DNA of 64,000 nucleotides, taken from positions 186,001-250,000 of the forward strand of contig QLIY01000048.1 of NCBI GenBank assembly GCA_003260075.1, written 5' to 3'. The stretch's first letter is position 1. Every line of letters begins with the position of its first letter. This document shows positions 1 to 10,655 of this stretch, one piece after another. Below the pieces are notes generated by a model. It was not told the DNA's origin and ran no database searches. It saw only the letters and a program-made list of their open reading frames with translations. Origin of the DNA: Phallusia mammillata (taxonomy: Eukaryota; Chordata; Ascidiacea; Phlebobranchia; Ascidiidae). The position numbers and the translations under genes were made by a program.

Positions 1-1070
1 TTCCAATTATTGATGGTAAAATTTGATTTCAGAAAGAAATATTGATTAGTTTGTCACGTTAAAATGTAGGTGATTTTTGTGTGGTTCAGCCTATCTACAT
101 GTGCAATAAAAAAATCATTAGTTAAAGCATGATTTAACTGAGGATTTGGCGATTTTAATTTTCATAAATCGCCATGGGCAAATTGAACACAAAATGCGGT
201 TGTGTAATATAATAGTTGATGAAATTAAGTGGAGATTAACGAAGCAAAGGCGCTGGTTTCCCTGGTTGTTATTGACTACACATATCCTGTTTTTCAGTAG
301 TGTTTAACCTAGGCACGTTTCGCGAGTGAACATATTTACGGTAAAATCGCATTGCACAACTTTTTTGTTCCTGTCTTGCTATGGTCTGTACAGTAGGTCG
401 TTTTTTCTAAGAAAAGAGCGGATGTAGCTCATGTTAAAGCTACAACATCAAAACATCTTTCCTTACAAAACTAATCCCTTTTATAACGGGGCATAGTGGC
501 AGCAGTGCGAAGAATTCATTCTACTCTGATAGTGGGTATTCTAATCGGAGCCCGTCAGTCAATAGAAATAAACAGGATGGATGGAGGCCCGGTTATTCAT
601 CCACCCCCCCAATAATGGCCAGCATCCGTTCGTTTTGTGATAATGCATCGGCGCGCGTTATCTGTCGAGCTGCACTGGAAATTAATCTCCAGTATCAATT
701 CACGGATGAAAAGCGCTTTTCGCGCCCGTTTTCGCATATGCTTTTCATATCGCTAGTGAAACGGATAACGTTTTGACTGGCGGGGTTCATTAGAGGCAAA
801 GCTAATGAACTATCCGATTTCGTGGAACAATAAATACGGATGCACATGCATCATTTATCTAAGGTACTACGGAACGCATATACCAGTGCCCCCGCATTCT
901 AGTTTCACCAACTTTACATCGACTAAATCTTTGAATTTAGCAGCGCACTCTTATTAAATTGCATGCAACAACATCTAAACACGAAAACACTACGTTAGTT
1001 TGATATTATGTTAAGGCAGCCTCTGTAATTATCCATCCGTTGCAACGTTCAATTTTGGTCATCTATAAAT

Positions 1071-1206
1071 GTTTCTTTTATAAACCAGGGCCCACCTAAA
1101 ATGTTTTTAGTAAACTGTTTCTTTTATAAACCAGGGCCCACCTAAAATGTTTTTAGTGAACTGTTTCTTTTATATACCAGGGTCCACCTAATGTTTTTAG
1201 TGAACT
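1071..1206. repeat. 46-bp tandem repeat, about 3 copies
   Basis: Units begin with GTTTCTTTTATAAACCAGGG at 1071 and 1117 and, with changes, at 1163. The first two units differ by one base near the end; the third is 2 bp shorter and has two substitutions (TATATACC, GGTCC). Confidence 0.9.
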
Positions 1207-1350
1207 GATTCTTACCCAAAATGCTCCAAATTTCAGTAAGTATTTGTAAACTTCATCGCACACTTTAGAACATGGTTTGGAATTGCCTGTTGCGGACTAA
1301 ATACGTTTTAATATGCAATGATGTCCATTCCAAGAACGTTGCCCAGCGAA

Positions 1351-1377
1351 CCACACACACACACACACACACACACT
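1351..1377. repeat. (CA)n microsatellite
   Basis: Thirteen CA units in a row, with a shorter CA run of about six units near 1397-1409. Confidence 0.95.
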
Positions 1378-3228
1378 AATGTGAATACACAGGAACCACA
1401 CACACACACAAATATAGCCACATGCGTACTTAACGACGCTCTCGCATGTACATTAGATGTTCATACGCAGTTATACCGGTAGGGGCAGGCTCCTTGTGAT
1501 GACATAAAGGGCAGGCGGATTTCCACCGGTTTTGCCGGCGACAATTCATCACATCCCGGCTAAAGCGTTCCTGTTTTGTTTCCTACTTAACATTCTTACA
1601 AAGAGTCAAGAACTGGCTCGTATAACACAGGCGTAGGTTTGTGGCTCTAAAGCAAACTGTTACGCGTATTGAGAAACGGGTTCAGCAAATATTACTGCTA
1701 AAAACGCGGCTAAATATAGCCTGGTTGCTATTGACACATATTTTTCTCCGATCCTGTTTGTTTTGTGCGGTATTCGGTTTTCAATTCATGAAAAAGTACA
1801 ACGCGCTCTGTTTTGAGATTTGACCGTGGTGAAGTAGTGAGAACGACTGCATATAGATGTGCGTTTTTAGCGCTAAAGTATATTCGAGGTCACGTTCACG
1901 CCTAGGGTAAACGAATTCTGGAAGTTGAAACTGATTGATTTAGCGCGATATGGCATTGTTAGACACTCAAAGTTACTTAGTGTTTTGTTCGCAAGATTTT
2001 TACAAAAATCATTTTCCAAAAATAAATTGATGTAAGTTGTTCTCATGAAGCGCCACTTTTAAAAAACATACACAGTACAACTAAACTTTACTTTGAAAAC
2101 ACGCGAAAATATGCATTAGGGCATATTATTCTGCAACGTAAACTTTTTGTGCACAAAACGTTTGAGATCAGCCTGTATTATCATCAATGCAGAATAACAA
2201 TACCACGGCACGATTTCGCCATTAAGTCGCAGGAGAATCGCTTCTTTTATGTTTACCCATTGCCCCTAAACACGGCGCAAGCAACGGAAGGGAAACAAAC
2301 AACGCAAGCATTAGGTCACGTGGTCAGGGACCAAACCGATACGCCCTGATGCGTCCGGAAATTTTAGTCGAAACTTCCCTCATGTTTCTGTTTTGCTCGT
2401 TTGGCGTTTCCCGTAGATTTGCGGTTCGGCGTGGCGCTTAGGAGAAAACTAGCAGCGTTGTGGGTTCTGCAAAGCGGAATTGCAGCGCGCTGTGGTTACT
2501 TATTACAAGGGTTCGACATATGTTACAACGGTTACCACATTGTAACGGTGCTCAAGGTTTACAAAGTTCCTATGAACTGTAAAAGTTTTGGTTGTGGGGA
2601 GCCCTGAAACTGCAGGTTATTTGATCCTATGTATGACCAATTTTCTTAAATCGTTCGTTTATTGACGAAACATACCATTTGTTGGGACGTTGAAACGTCG
2701 GTTGTTTGTGACATAACTGCTGGAAGAGCATTACTCGTTTATACCATTGGTTGTTGGATTGACAAAATTAACAAAATTCAAGTATGGAATTAATACTGCT
2801 TTGTCATGGCTAGCTATTTGAGACGAAACAATTGAGTATGTACATGGTTATGGACCACTGAGTTTGCCAATAAAAACGAACGATCGATCAACCTGCGGTC
2901 GTCTTGTAAATCATAAAAAATATTCAGTAAACAAACAGGCGCATAGCAACAATAGTCCAAAACCGCAATATTACAGCGAATTGTGTAAGGTTCAAAGTCC
3001 TAAAAGGTTGGACAATTCCTGTATTCCGCCTCGTATCACGAGTTTGAGCATGCCTGACATCTTTGTTTGCTTAACAGGCGTGATAAATGGTGCTTAGTTT
3101 TATATCACTTAAAGTTGTAAATTTGTTTTTTTTTTACATAGCAAATGGCAAAAGCTTTCTTTTTTATCACAATAATTTTGGTCTAACCCTAACAAATAAA
3201 AAACGTCTAAAACTCAATATATTTACAG

Positions 3229-3577
3229 ATCCCCGAACAATGACGACCCCAAGCAACACATTGAAAAAGAAAACGAAAAACAACCCGAATACATCAACAC
3301 TGCGCCGGATGCTGAAGCCAAACTTATATTTGAAAAAGGTAAATTGTTCACGTCAACTGCCCATTTTACAATACGCAAGCATTTCTGCGAAACATTCACA
3401 ACTTTATGATGTTCCGGTTTTATAGACTCAGTATCGTTCAACACGAACATTTAACCGCAATGTTTGTGATGCTTGTTTTGTTGATATGTTTGTCTAAAGG
3501 AGCTTGTTTTCATTTCAGGAAACACGAAACAAAAACAGCGAACGAAGAACTCGCCACAACATTTTCGTTTCTCATGA
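3229..3577 (+). CDS. Weak candidate: two 3' exons of an unknown gene
   Basis: An open stretch at 3229-3338 is bounded by ATTTACAG upstream and GTAAAT downstream. In frame from 3230 it reads a hydrophilic peptide rich in N, D, E and K (for example DDPKQHIEKENEKQPEYI). Its splice phase matches a second block after TTTCATTTCAG at about 3519, which gives a basic tail of 18 residues ending in TGA near 3577. No upstream start exon was found and no family is recognised. The composition is low in complexity, so a chance match is quite possible. Confidence 0.3.
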
Positions 3578-5486
3578 TTTCGCTGAAAAGTTGTACAAGT
3601 GACACTCTACCGCCATTGTGCGGAATCATGCACATCATATGACGTCACCACGAGAGAAAACACTGCTGGCGGCGTTTGAAGGCATGAAGCCTTACAGGAC
3701 GGAATTGCATTTATTTGCAATTTGAAAATGAACCTTCGGTACTTCCTATATGCCTGTGGTGACCTTTTAACGCTGGGGTCGTTTAAGGTCAAATGTTTGG
3801 TCACGTGCTTACTTGCACCAACGCATGTATTGTTTCATTTCTGTCGAAGCTTTTCAAAGAAGCAATTCCTATCTAGAATGCAGTGTCACGGCCATCTAGT
3901 CGGCTAGTTTGTGTTTGTTGTTTAATGTACGTATATTTATAATACCAATTAATTAACGGTAAAAACATAACCTACCCCACAAAACACAACGTGTTTTCGA
4001 ATGTTCGAAAACTAGAAATTTAGCAAAAAGCAAAACCTAAACAAATGTAGGCTAGTTGACTCTTAATAACGCGTAGTATTTATTTTTGAAATGTAGCCTA
4101 CTCTTCCTTAAAACTTGCATAGTCAACAACCTAAAAAAAAAGTTTTTGGTTGTAATCCAAAAATGCCGGACATATTGTTTCGAACAAGTGTTCTACCTCA
4201 AAATAAAAAAATACGAAATAAATTGAAACGCAAACGAGAAAAGTACTAAAAATTTACGAAAAAAATAGTGGTGCGAAAAACGATGTTTGAACGAACTTAA
4301 AAGTTTACTAAAAGTAGTTCGTTCCAAATTGTTATGTCCAAAAGTTTTGCCGCTATTCTTCAAAGTTTAATTTGTTGATGTTGTTTTTTGACTCTGTTTG
4401 TTGAAATATATTAATATTGCATTCCATTTGATGGCAAATGGAGTCGCCGAATCCCTGCCAGTTGCCTTCATACTACCACAATATTGCAACTAAAATAATC
4501 CGTAATGTATTGACCTTTGTGTTCAAGTTGTTGAAGTCACACCCAAATCCAACACAATGCCAAAAAATGGTTTCACTTGGTTACTTTCAAATGAGCTAGA
4601 TTAACTGACCACCACGTAAAGCAACTATTACCATACATTTTTGTCTAATTGCTGGTTGATTTACCCTTTGTTTTCGCATTAGTGATGAAACAGCACATTA
4701 CGCTCTGCTCTATTCGAATATTATTATTCTTTCCTTTATTTCTACGTCATTTTCGTCGCGCGACAATGAATTGTTTGTTGTTTCGATTGTTTGTCTTTAG
4801 CGCTTTTCGGAAAGCAATACAGAAAGAAAAATGTGTTAAATTTTGTCTCAAACAAGTAAGGAAAAGTATAAAACACAGGACAGTACTCAAGCCAGAACAA
4901 GTAATTTCAATTGTCAAATTGTGAATGAACCAAAGTGACAATGTTTTGAGGTGCAAGTATTTTTAGGACAATATATAATACCACAAAAATAGGTTTGAAT
5001 ACTGTTGACTTCAACATTTGCATCACTGCAACGAGGATTTTATTTACTTCACATTTTACACGTACTAGATATTAGAATACAGGTTTGTTTAGCGTTTAAC
5101 GAGATTGAATTTTATTTTTTATGTCTTTTAGTAATGACGGAGCAAAAAAATGATTGGCACATTTTCTGCATTCTTTCCTCTCTACAAGGAACAAAATTCA
5201 GTCAAAAAGACGAACAGAATTTTATTGGCGTCGTAGAGTTTATTGCAAATCCTAACCTACTTAAATATCCTTTGATGACCGTTTCTTGCAAACAAATATT
5301 GCTATCGTTTTCGCATTTTGGAAACAAATTTGTAACAAATTTACCAACTGTTTCCCCCTACCGGTCGATGTTACGGACGCATGATTAACCAAGCGTAGAA
5401 AACTTGCGCATTGCAAGAAATGTCAACAAAGCAATGATTAACAAGACTCAAGATTGCAATTCCGCCAAAACTGGAAACCAACTAAA
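3578..5486. other. No gene seen
   Basis: AT-rich sequence with scattered short open frames and no consistent splice structure. It includes the upstream region of the NUDT7-like gene. Confidence 0.5.
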
Positions 5487-7005
5487 ATGCATTCAAACAG
5501 TATTTTAACTGAAGAAAAGTTAAAGCAGTTCAAAGAAAACTTGGAAAGACAAACGTATGCTCACCAGGATTTCATTGACAGACTTGACCCAGAAAAGATT
5601 GGGTTTAAAAGGTTTGTGTCTGTCAAACGTTTTGTATTGTATCTTGTATGTATTGTAATATGTAATACGGAGAAAATTTTGCCAATACAAATCACATTTT
5701 AATAAAAAAAACATTGTTTATTAGCCATTCACTTTATTGTATAATCACTACAAACCGTCTGGTGGTGCAGTAATTGTTAAAAGTAATTTAGACACAAGTT
5801 GTATAGTCACTAACCTGACAGCCGCATTTCCTAGATTTTCCAGTCTGTTGCATGCCAGATTTTTTTGCAACTGTTATGTGAAAACAAGTTAAACTACCTT
5901 TTAAGTAGAAAAGAATAAATGATAATTTTAAGGTCAAATTGATGTTTCTAGTCAACCCAGTGTTTCATTGTATTTGGTTGTGCATGTATGGATATTTAAA
6001 ACTATACCATTTGCACTCTTTAAAAAAAATCAACCAAAACTTAGTTTTATACATTCAGCAAAAAGGCTGTAATGCAAATGCAATTCAGCTACCTGCAGAT
6101 ATTAAAGCCCACCTATAAATTATTCTCTACAACTATTACATAATGAACAGGTCACTAGGTAAGTTTGTAAATCATTGGGAGTTGTATAAATTTTAAAATG
6201 GGTGAAGAACAGAAAAAGACTCTCACACATGAAAATACACCTTCAGGTTATATGCAATAGAATTTTTTGGAACTCTTTAAACCAAAAGTTTGGTATTACA
6301 TTGTAGGTTTAAATCGTTTGCTATGTATATTTTGCAAACAATTATTTCTACAGAGCTGCTGTCCTCATTGCATTGTTCGAGTATCAAAATGAAGTGTTTG
6401 TGATTTTGACAAAACGATCGGAGCAACTGAAAATTCACTCTGGCCATGTGAGTTTACCAGGTGGGAAATGCGACAAAACTGATGCCGATGATATAGAGAC
6501 TGCTTTAAGGGAAAGTGAAGAAGAAATTGGACTTGATAAATCACATCTAACAGTATTGGGAAAAGGTTTTCCATTTATGTCATTTCATGGGATTTATATA
6601 ACACCAGTTGTAGCTGTTATTAAAAACACTCATGGGATTACTCTCAAAATCAACAAAAGTGAAGTAGATTCAGCATTTGCATGTCCATTGAAGTATTTCA
6701 TCAACCCTGACAACCACACCATAAAGATGCGCACTCACAGTTATAACTACACAGTGCCGATAAGTAATTCTAATCACCAAAATCCATTCCTTGTGGAGTT
6801 GTTGAAAAGTCCATCTGGGAAAACTTTTCATGTTTGGGGTGTAACAGCGCATATATTAGTACCAGTTGTGTGCTTGTTTTATCAAGCAAGTGTAACTTTA
6901 GGTTCCTCTCACTACAACAGCAATGACGTTTTTCACCAAACTCGTGAACACTTGACCTCACGCTCATACTTTAAAAACCTTTTTCCACAAATGAGTAAAT
7001 TGTAA
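5487..7005 (+). CDS. NUDT7: Peroxisomal coenzyme A diphosphatase, Nudix family
   Basis: Two coding exons, 5487-5611 and 6354-7005, give 258 residues (mammalian NUDT7 is slightly shorter). The join AG|A is in phase and uses GT...AG. Exon 2 opens with the CoA-pyrophosphatase signature ILTKRSEQLKIHSGHVSLPG, then a Nudix box with TALRESEEEIGLD, in which the REXXEE glutamates that bind metal are intact. Family members cleave CoA and acyl-CoA to phosphopantetheine products and 3',5'-ADP. The last three residues are SKL, the canonical PTS1 peroxisomal import signal, as in vertebrate NUDT7, which argues against the mitochondrial relative NUDT8. The start was chosen as the only in-frame ATG upstream that gives a usual N-terminus (MHSNSILTEE). 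It is convergent with a small candidate gene at 7243-7575. Confidence 0.9.
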
Positions 7006-7242
7006 AGTTTTGTTTACCTCTTGGACCACAGCGTTGTTTACTTAAAATTAAGTGATTTTTCTATTTTATAGCATCACAAAACCAAATACTGATCAATTTC
7101 ACTTTTCTTTTGATTTAATAAATGGTTGAATATGTCCTTTGAAACTTATTACTGGAACTACACTATGCAATTATTGTCTTATTATTTATTGCAATTGGTG
7201 TGATTGTGTATGATTGCCTTTTTGCAAAAATATTTAATAACA

Positions 7243-7575
7243 TCATTTGTTGTCACTTGTCAGTGATGATTGGGTTTGAAATTGCAACTAAAGAGTATAA
7301 AAGATGATTGTGCAAGTCAAAACGAGGATCAAAAGCCTCCGATATTTTAAGTACGGTAAAGACCAAAACAATCACAACAAAGGATAATAATTAAATGACT
7401 TCCAAGCAGACAATAAACTTGTACAATAAACCAATATGTTTCACATCGTGAAATAAAATATAATCAACTTACATTTTTGTAAAATTCTCCAAGTACGTTA
7501 CTATCTCTTCCACTCGGCTTCCGCTTGGTAACAAATAACGTCGTTCGTCGTTTTTTTCTTCTTTTTCCCGCCATG
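7243..7575 (-). CDS. Candidate small basic protein, two exons
   Basis: On the minus strand an ATG at 7575 in good context (CGCCATGG) opens a very basic peptide, MAGKRRKKRRTTLFV..., that runs in frame to a strong donor (AAAAAT|GTAAGT, about 7475). Reading on from the acceptor TATACTCTTTAG at 7287 gives 14 more residues and TGA at 7243, followed by an AATAAA-like signal. Unspliced, the frame would stop two codons after the donor. The protein would have about 48 residues. I do not recognise it. It could be the first exon of a longer gene whose other exons I missed. Confidence 0.3.
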
Positions 7576-8575
7576 GCGTTGGTATGTCACGTGATCTTTT
7601 TTACTTTGAATATCCTCAGTTTGTACAACAAAATGTAATTTAACAAAAAATAGAACAACCAGTAAGAGTGTGTAACTTAAAATATTTAAGTGTTTTTAAA
7701 ATATTAATAATTACCCCATACGAAAAAAGTGGCATGTTGCAGCACAGCAAGTGGTTTAAAAAAACATCGGCTGGCGACCACGTTCCTTTTCATTTCTTTT
7801 TCGATTGATTCTCACATTAGAAGTTTCGTAGCATCTTCGTTTCGTGTCTTTGACGACTTAAAAGTAAGAAAATATGTAAATCTTTCAAATAATATTGTAA
7901 AATTTGTAATTTAAATGTGTAGTACTCTTTTTTAATGCAAATTATACCAATGTTTGGTATTGGGAGAAAACAATCAAATTCATTGTTTTGTTGCTACGAT
8001 TTTTATCATATACTATGTATCTCTTATTTAGTGGGCACCTGTTAACACCTGAGCTTATAATCGAATAAAATTGTTTTAAAATAATCAATGAAAATTTATT
8101 TGAAGATATCCTTCCATAAACTGTAAACATTTAACACTTAAAAGATGCAGAAAGAAATTCTTTCACATGAACAAATTTTGTTTCCAATGTTGTTGTGAAG
8201 TTTATGCTGTCCTTTTGCTTTAATATGACAAATATAGTTGTTCTGTATTGTTTCGGCTGATTTGTCAGTAAAAAACTAGATATTTTTACTTAGTTGCTAA
8301 CCATACCAGTTCAAACTTTATCACACAATGCCACCCAAGAAACCATAGGGCATTGGTCCAAAAATGTCCTCAAAGTTGGTTTGTGGCTTATCAAATACTG
8401 CCAAATTAAAAAAAAACGTTGATAAATGGTTACAAATAAGCATAACAGCTTCTTTTATTATATATTACTTTAAAGTACAATAGCTCTGTAACCCAGTCTG
8501 AAAACCACTGAACTAGGAAAAAGTAGCTAACGAGACTACTCATAACTGTTGTAACAAAATTGATATTGTCACAGA
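7576..8575. other. RPLP2 upstream region
   Basis: The translated part of RPLP2 begins 2 nt after a splice acceptor (ATTGTCACAG|AATG), so a noncoding first exon must lie upstream. One plausible exon ends at the donor AAAAGTAAG near 7865 and is preceded by pyrimidine-rich CCTTTTCATTTCTTTTTC, reminiscent of the pyrimidine start tract of ribosomal-protein genes. This is inference only. Confidence 0.35.
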
Positions 8576-9584
8576 ATGCGTTACGTGGCTGCGTACCTTC
8601 TGGCTGCCCTTGGAGGCAATGAAAGCCCTTCTTCAAGTGATATCAAAAACATTCTTGGAAGTGTCGGCATTGACTGTGATGATGACAAACTTGACAGAGT
8701 TATGTCAGAACTGAAGGGAAAGAATTTGGAAGAAGTCATTGCTGCAGGTAATTAAGGCTATTAAAACAAAGCAGAAATTCACATTTCACAAAATGTCACT
8801 GACATCTGTGAATACAGTAACAGTGCTTCCCAAAATATTTTGTGAAGATTTTACTTACCTCTTGTGGAACTATGTCCTAACCAAATATTATTAGAGAATA
8901 AGGTATTAAAAAAACATTTGGAAATCCTGCTACATGGGTTACAGCGAGGCCACATTGAAATGGCTTAGGTGTACAGTCACCACAAACACTAGTTTTCTGG
9001 TGCCACACATGGTCATTGCTTTCCAACCTGCTATTTACATGCCAATGATGAAAAAAATTCACCATCTTTCGACTGATTGATTGTGATGTTTCTTCACTTT
9101 GACCTGAGGCATGTCATGCATTTTAACATTATCAAGCAACACAAGATTCTTTGCTTTAACATAATAATCAAACATTTGTTTTTTGTCTATTAAGGTAATG
9201 AAAAGCTTGCCAGTGTGCCCTCTGGTGGTGGTGCAGTTGCGGCCAGCGGTGGCGGAGGAGAAGCCAAAGCTGAAGGTTTGTGTTGTTTGTTGATCACTGT
9301 TTGACTTTACCCTCCTTGATTCTTACCCAGTGACTGTTTAAATTCACTCTCACTCACTGTATTTACCTGGAGGAAAATTAATGCTGCTTTTGTGATTCTT
9401 TTCACTGTGTAGTGAAAATGTCACAACTGCCACATGTTTTTTGTTGTAATAGTTTGTAAATATATTGCAATTGTAAATTACCTAAAACTGTATTGTTGGT
9501 GTTTGAGCAGAAAAGAAAGAAGAGGTTAAAGAAGAATCTGAGGAAGAGTCTGATGATGACATGGGTTTCGGATTGTTCGATTAA
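8576..9584 (+). CDS. RPLP2: 60S acidic ribosomal protein P2
   Basis: Exons 8576-8747, 9195-9275 and 9511-9584 give 108 residues, close to the animal P2 length. The N-terminus MRYVAAYLLAALGG and the C-terminus ESEEESDDDMGFGLFD are diagnostic. The latter is the shared P-stalk tail that recruits elongation factors to the GTPase centre. A helical dimerisation domain covers residues 1-65, followed by a Gly/Ala-rich hinge. Splice phases agree across both introns. The first coding base lies just after an acceptor, implying an intron in the 5' UTR, common in ribosomal-protein genes. Confidence 0.97.
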
Positions 9585-9661
9585 ACCTCATCACAAGATC
9601 TTGCGCAATTTTAATAAATGCAAATGGTCTACAAATGTTGTAGTTCAATACAAATCAGCAT

Positions 9662-10026
9662 GGGATAATGTTAGCATTAAAATATTTTTTGTAGCAAGCA
9701 GTGAGTGTTGCAGATCCATTTTCACAAAATAGAAAGTTAGCTACAGAAATACTGCATTGATTGGAGCAATACACACTGGTTAGTGGGCATGTTTTATCAG
9801 AGTACTGCTCCTGAGCATCCAGCCTGTTAGTACCAATGCGGGGGGGGGGTATAATGTTAGTATTAAAATAGTTTTTGTAACAAGCAGTGAGTGTTACAGA
9901 TCCATGTTCACAAAATAGAAAGTTAGCTACAGAAATACTGCCTTGATCGGGGCAATACACACTGGTTAGTGAGCACATTTTATCAGAGTACTGCTCCTGA
10001 GCATCCAGCCTGTTAGTACCAATGCA
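9662..10026. repeat. Two near-identical 3' flank copies split by poly-G
   Basis: The sequence 9662-9840 recurs at 9850-10026 with a few substitutions, separated by a run of nine G. Probably two alleles of the RPLP2 downstream region joined in the assembly. Confidence 0.75.
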
Positions 10027-10655
10027 TTTAGTTTGGATTCAATTACATATTATGAGAAGTGAGGAACCTATAGTACAGCGGCCTGCATGAATTCAACAAC
10101 CTTAATGAGCCTAAACAAATTTTCATAAATACCCAATATGTAGGCAAGATTTATATAATACAGTTTAACATAAATCACGAATAATGACAATATCATGTAA
10201 GAAGAATACATCAACATGTAAGGATTTGGTGTATACTTGACTGGTCAAATTAAATCAGTTAAGTATGCAGCATTTGCAGTTTTCAAACCTAGAACAGAAA
10301 TGGAAACCTGCAGCCAATAGGCTTTATACTTTTTTGTGGACCAAAATGTAAATACTGAAATTTAGCTGAATGTTAACTTACATGTAGCACCCTGGAGACA
10401 ACATGGCAAAAAAAACTTGCCAACAGCCAGGATCGATTACTGTTAGGTGATCTTCACAAACAAAGTTTTCCTGGTCTAGAAGCATACACCCTCCAAAAGG
10501 CATGGCTACTGACCATAAGGAGTCCACTGTCTACTTCCACAAATGAACAGAATTTGACCTTGGCAAATAGATTGTATTTTGACAATTGAACCGGGGTGAG
10601 TTGGAACATAACACAGAGAAAAATAAGTTCACAAGCACTACATTAGTGGAAGTCT

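Larger units (their letters stand above)
1..3228. other. No firm gene; simple repeats
   Basis: No convincing spliced gene is visible here. The stretch holds a 46-bp tandem repeat, two CA microsatellites and a comparatively GC-rich patch around 590-790 with a short open frame. Several open frames of 60-77 codons elsewhere lack splice context or family resemblance and read like chance. Promoter or enhancer content cannot be judged from sequence alone. Confidence 0.5.

Noticed and set aside
1350-1410. CRISPR or other spaced repeat array
   Set aside because: It is a plain CA microsatellite, and the window is animal DNA.
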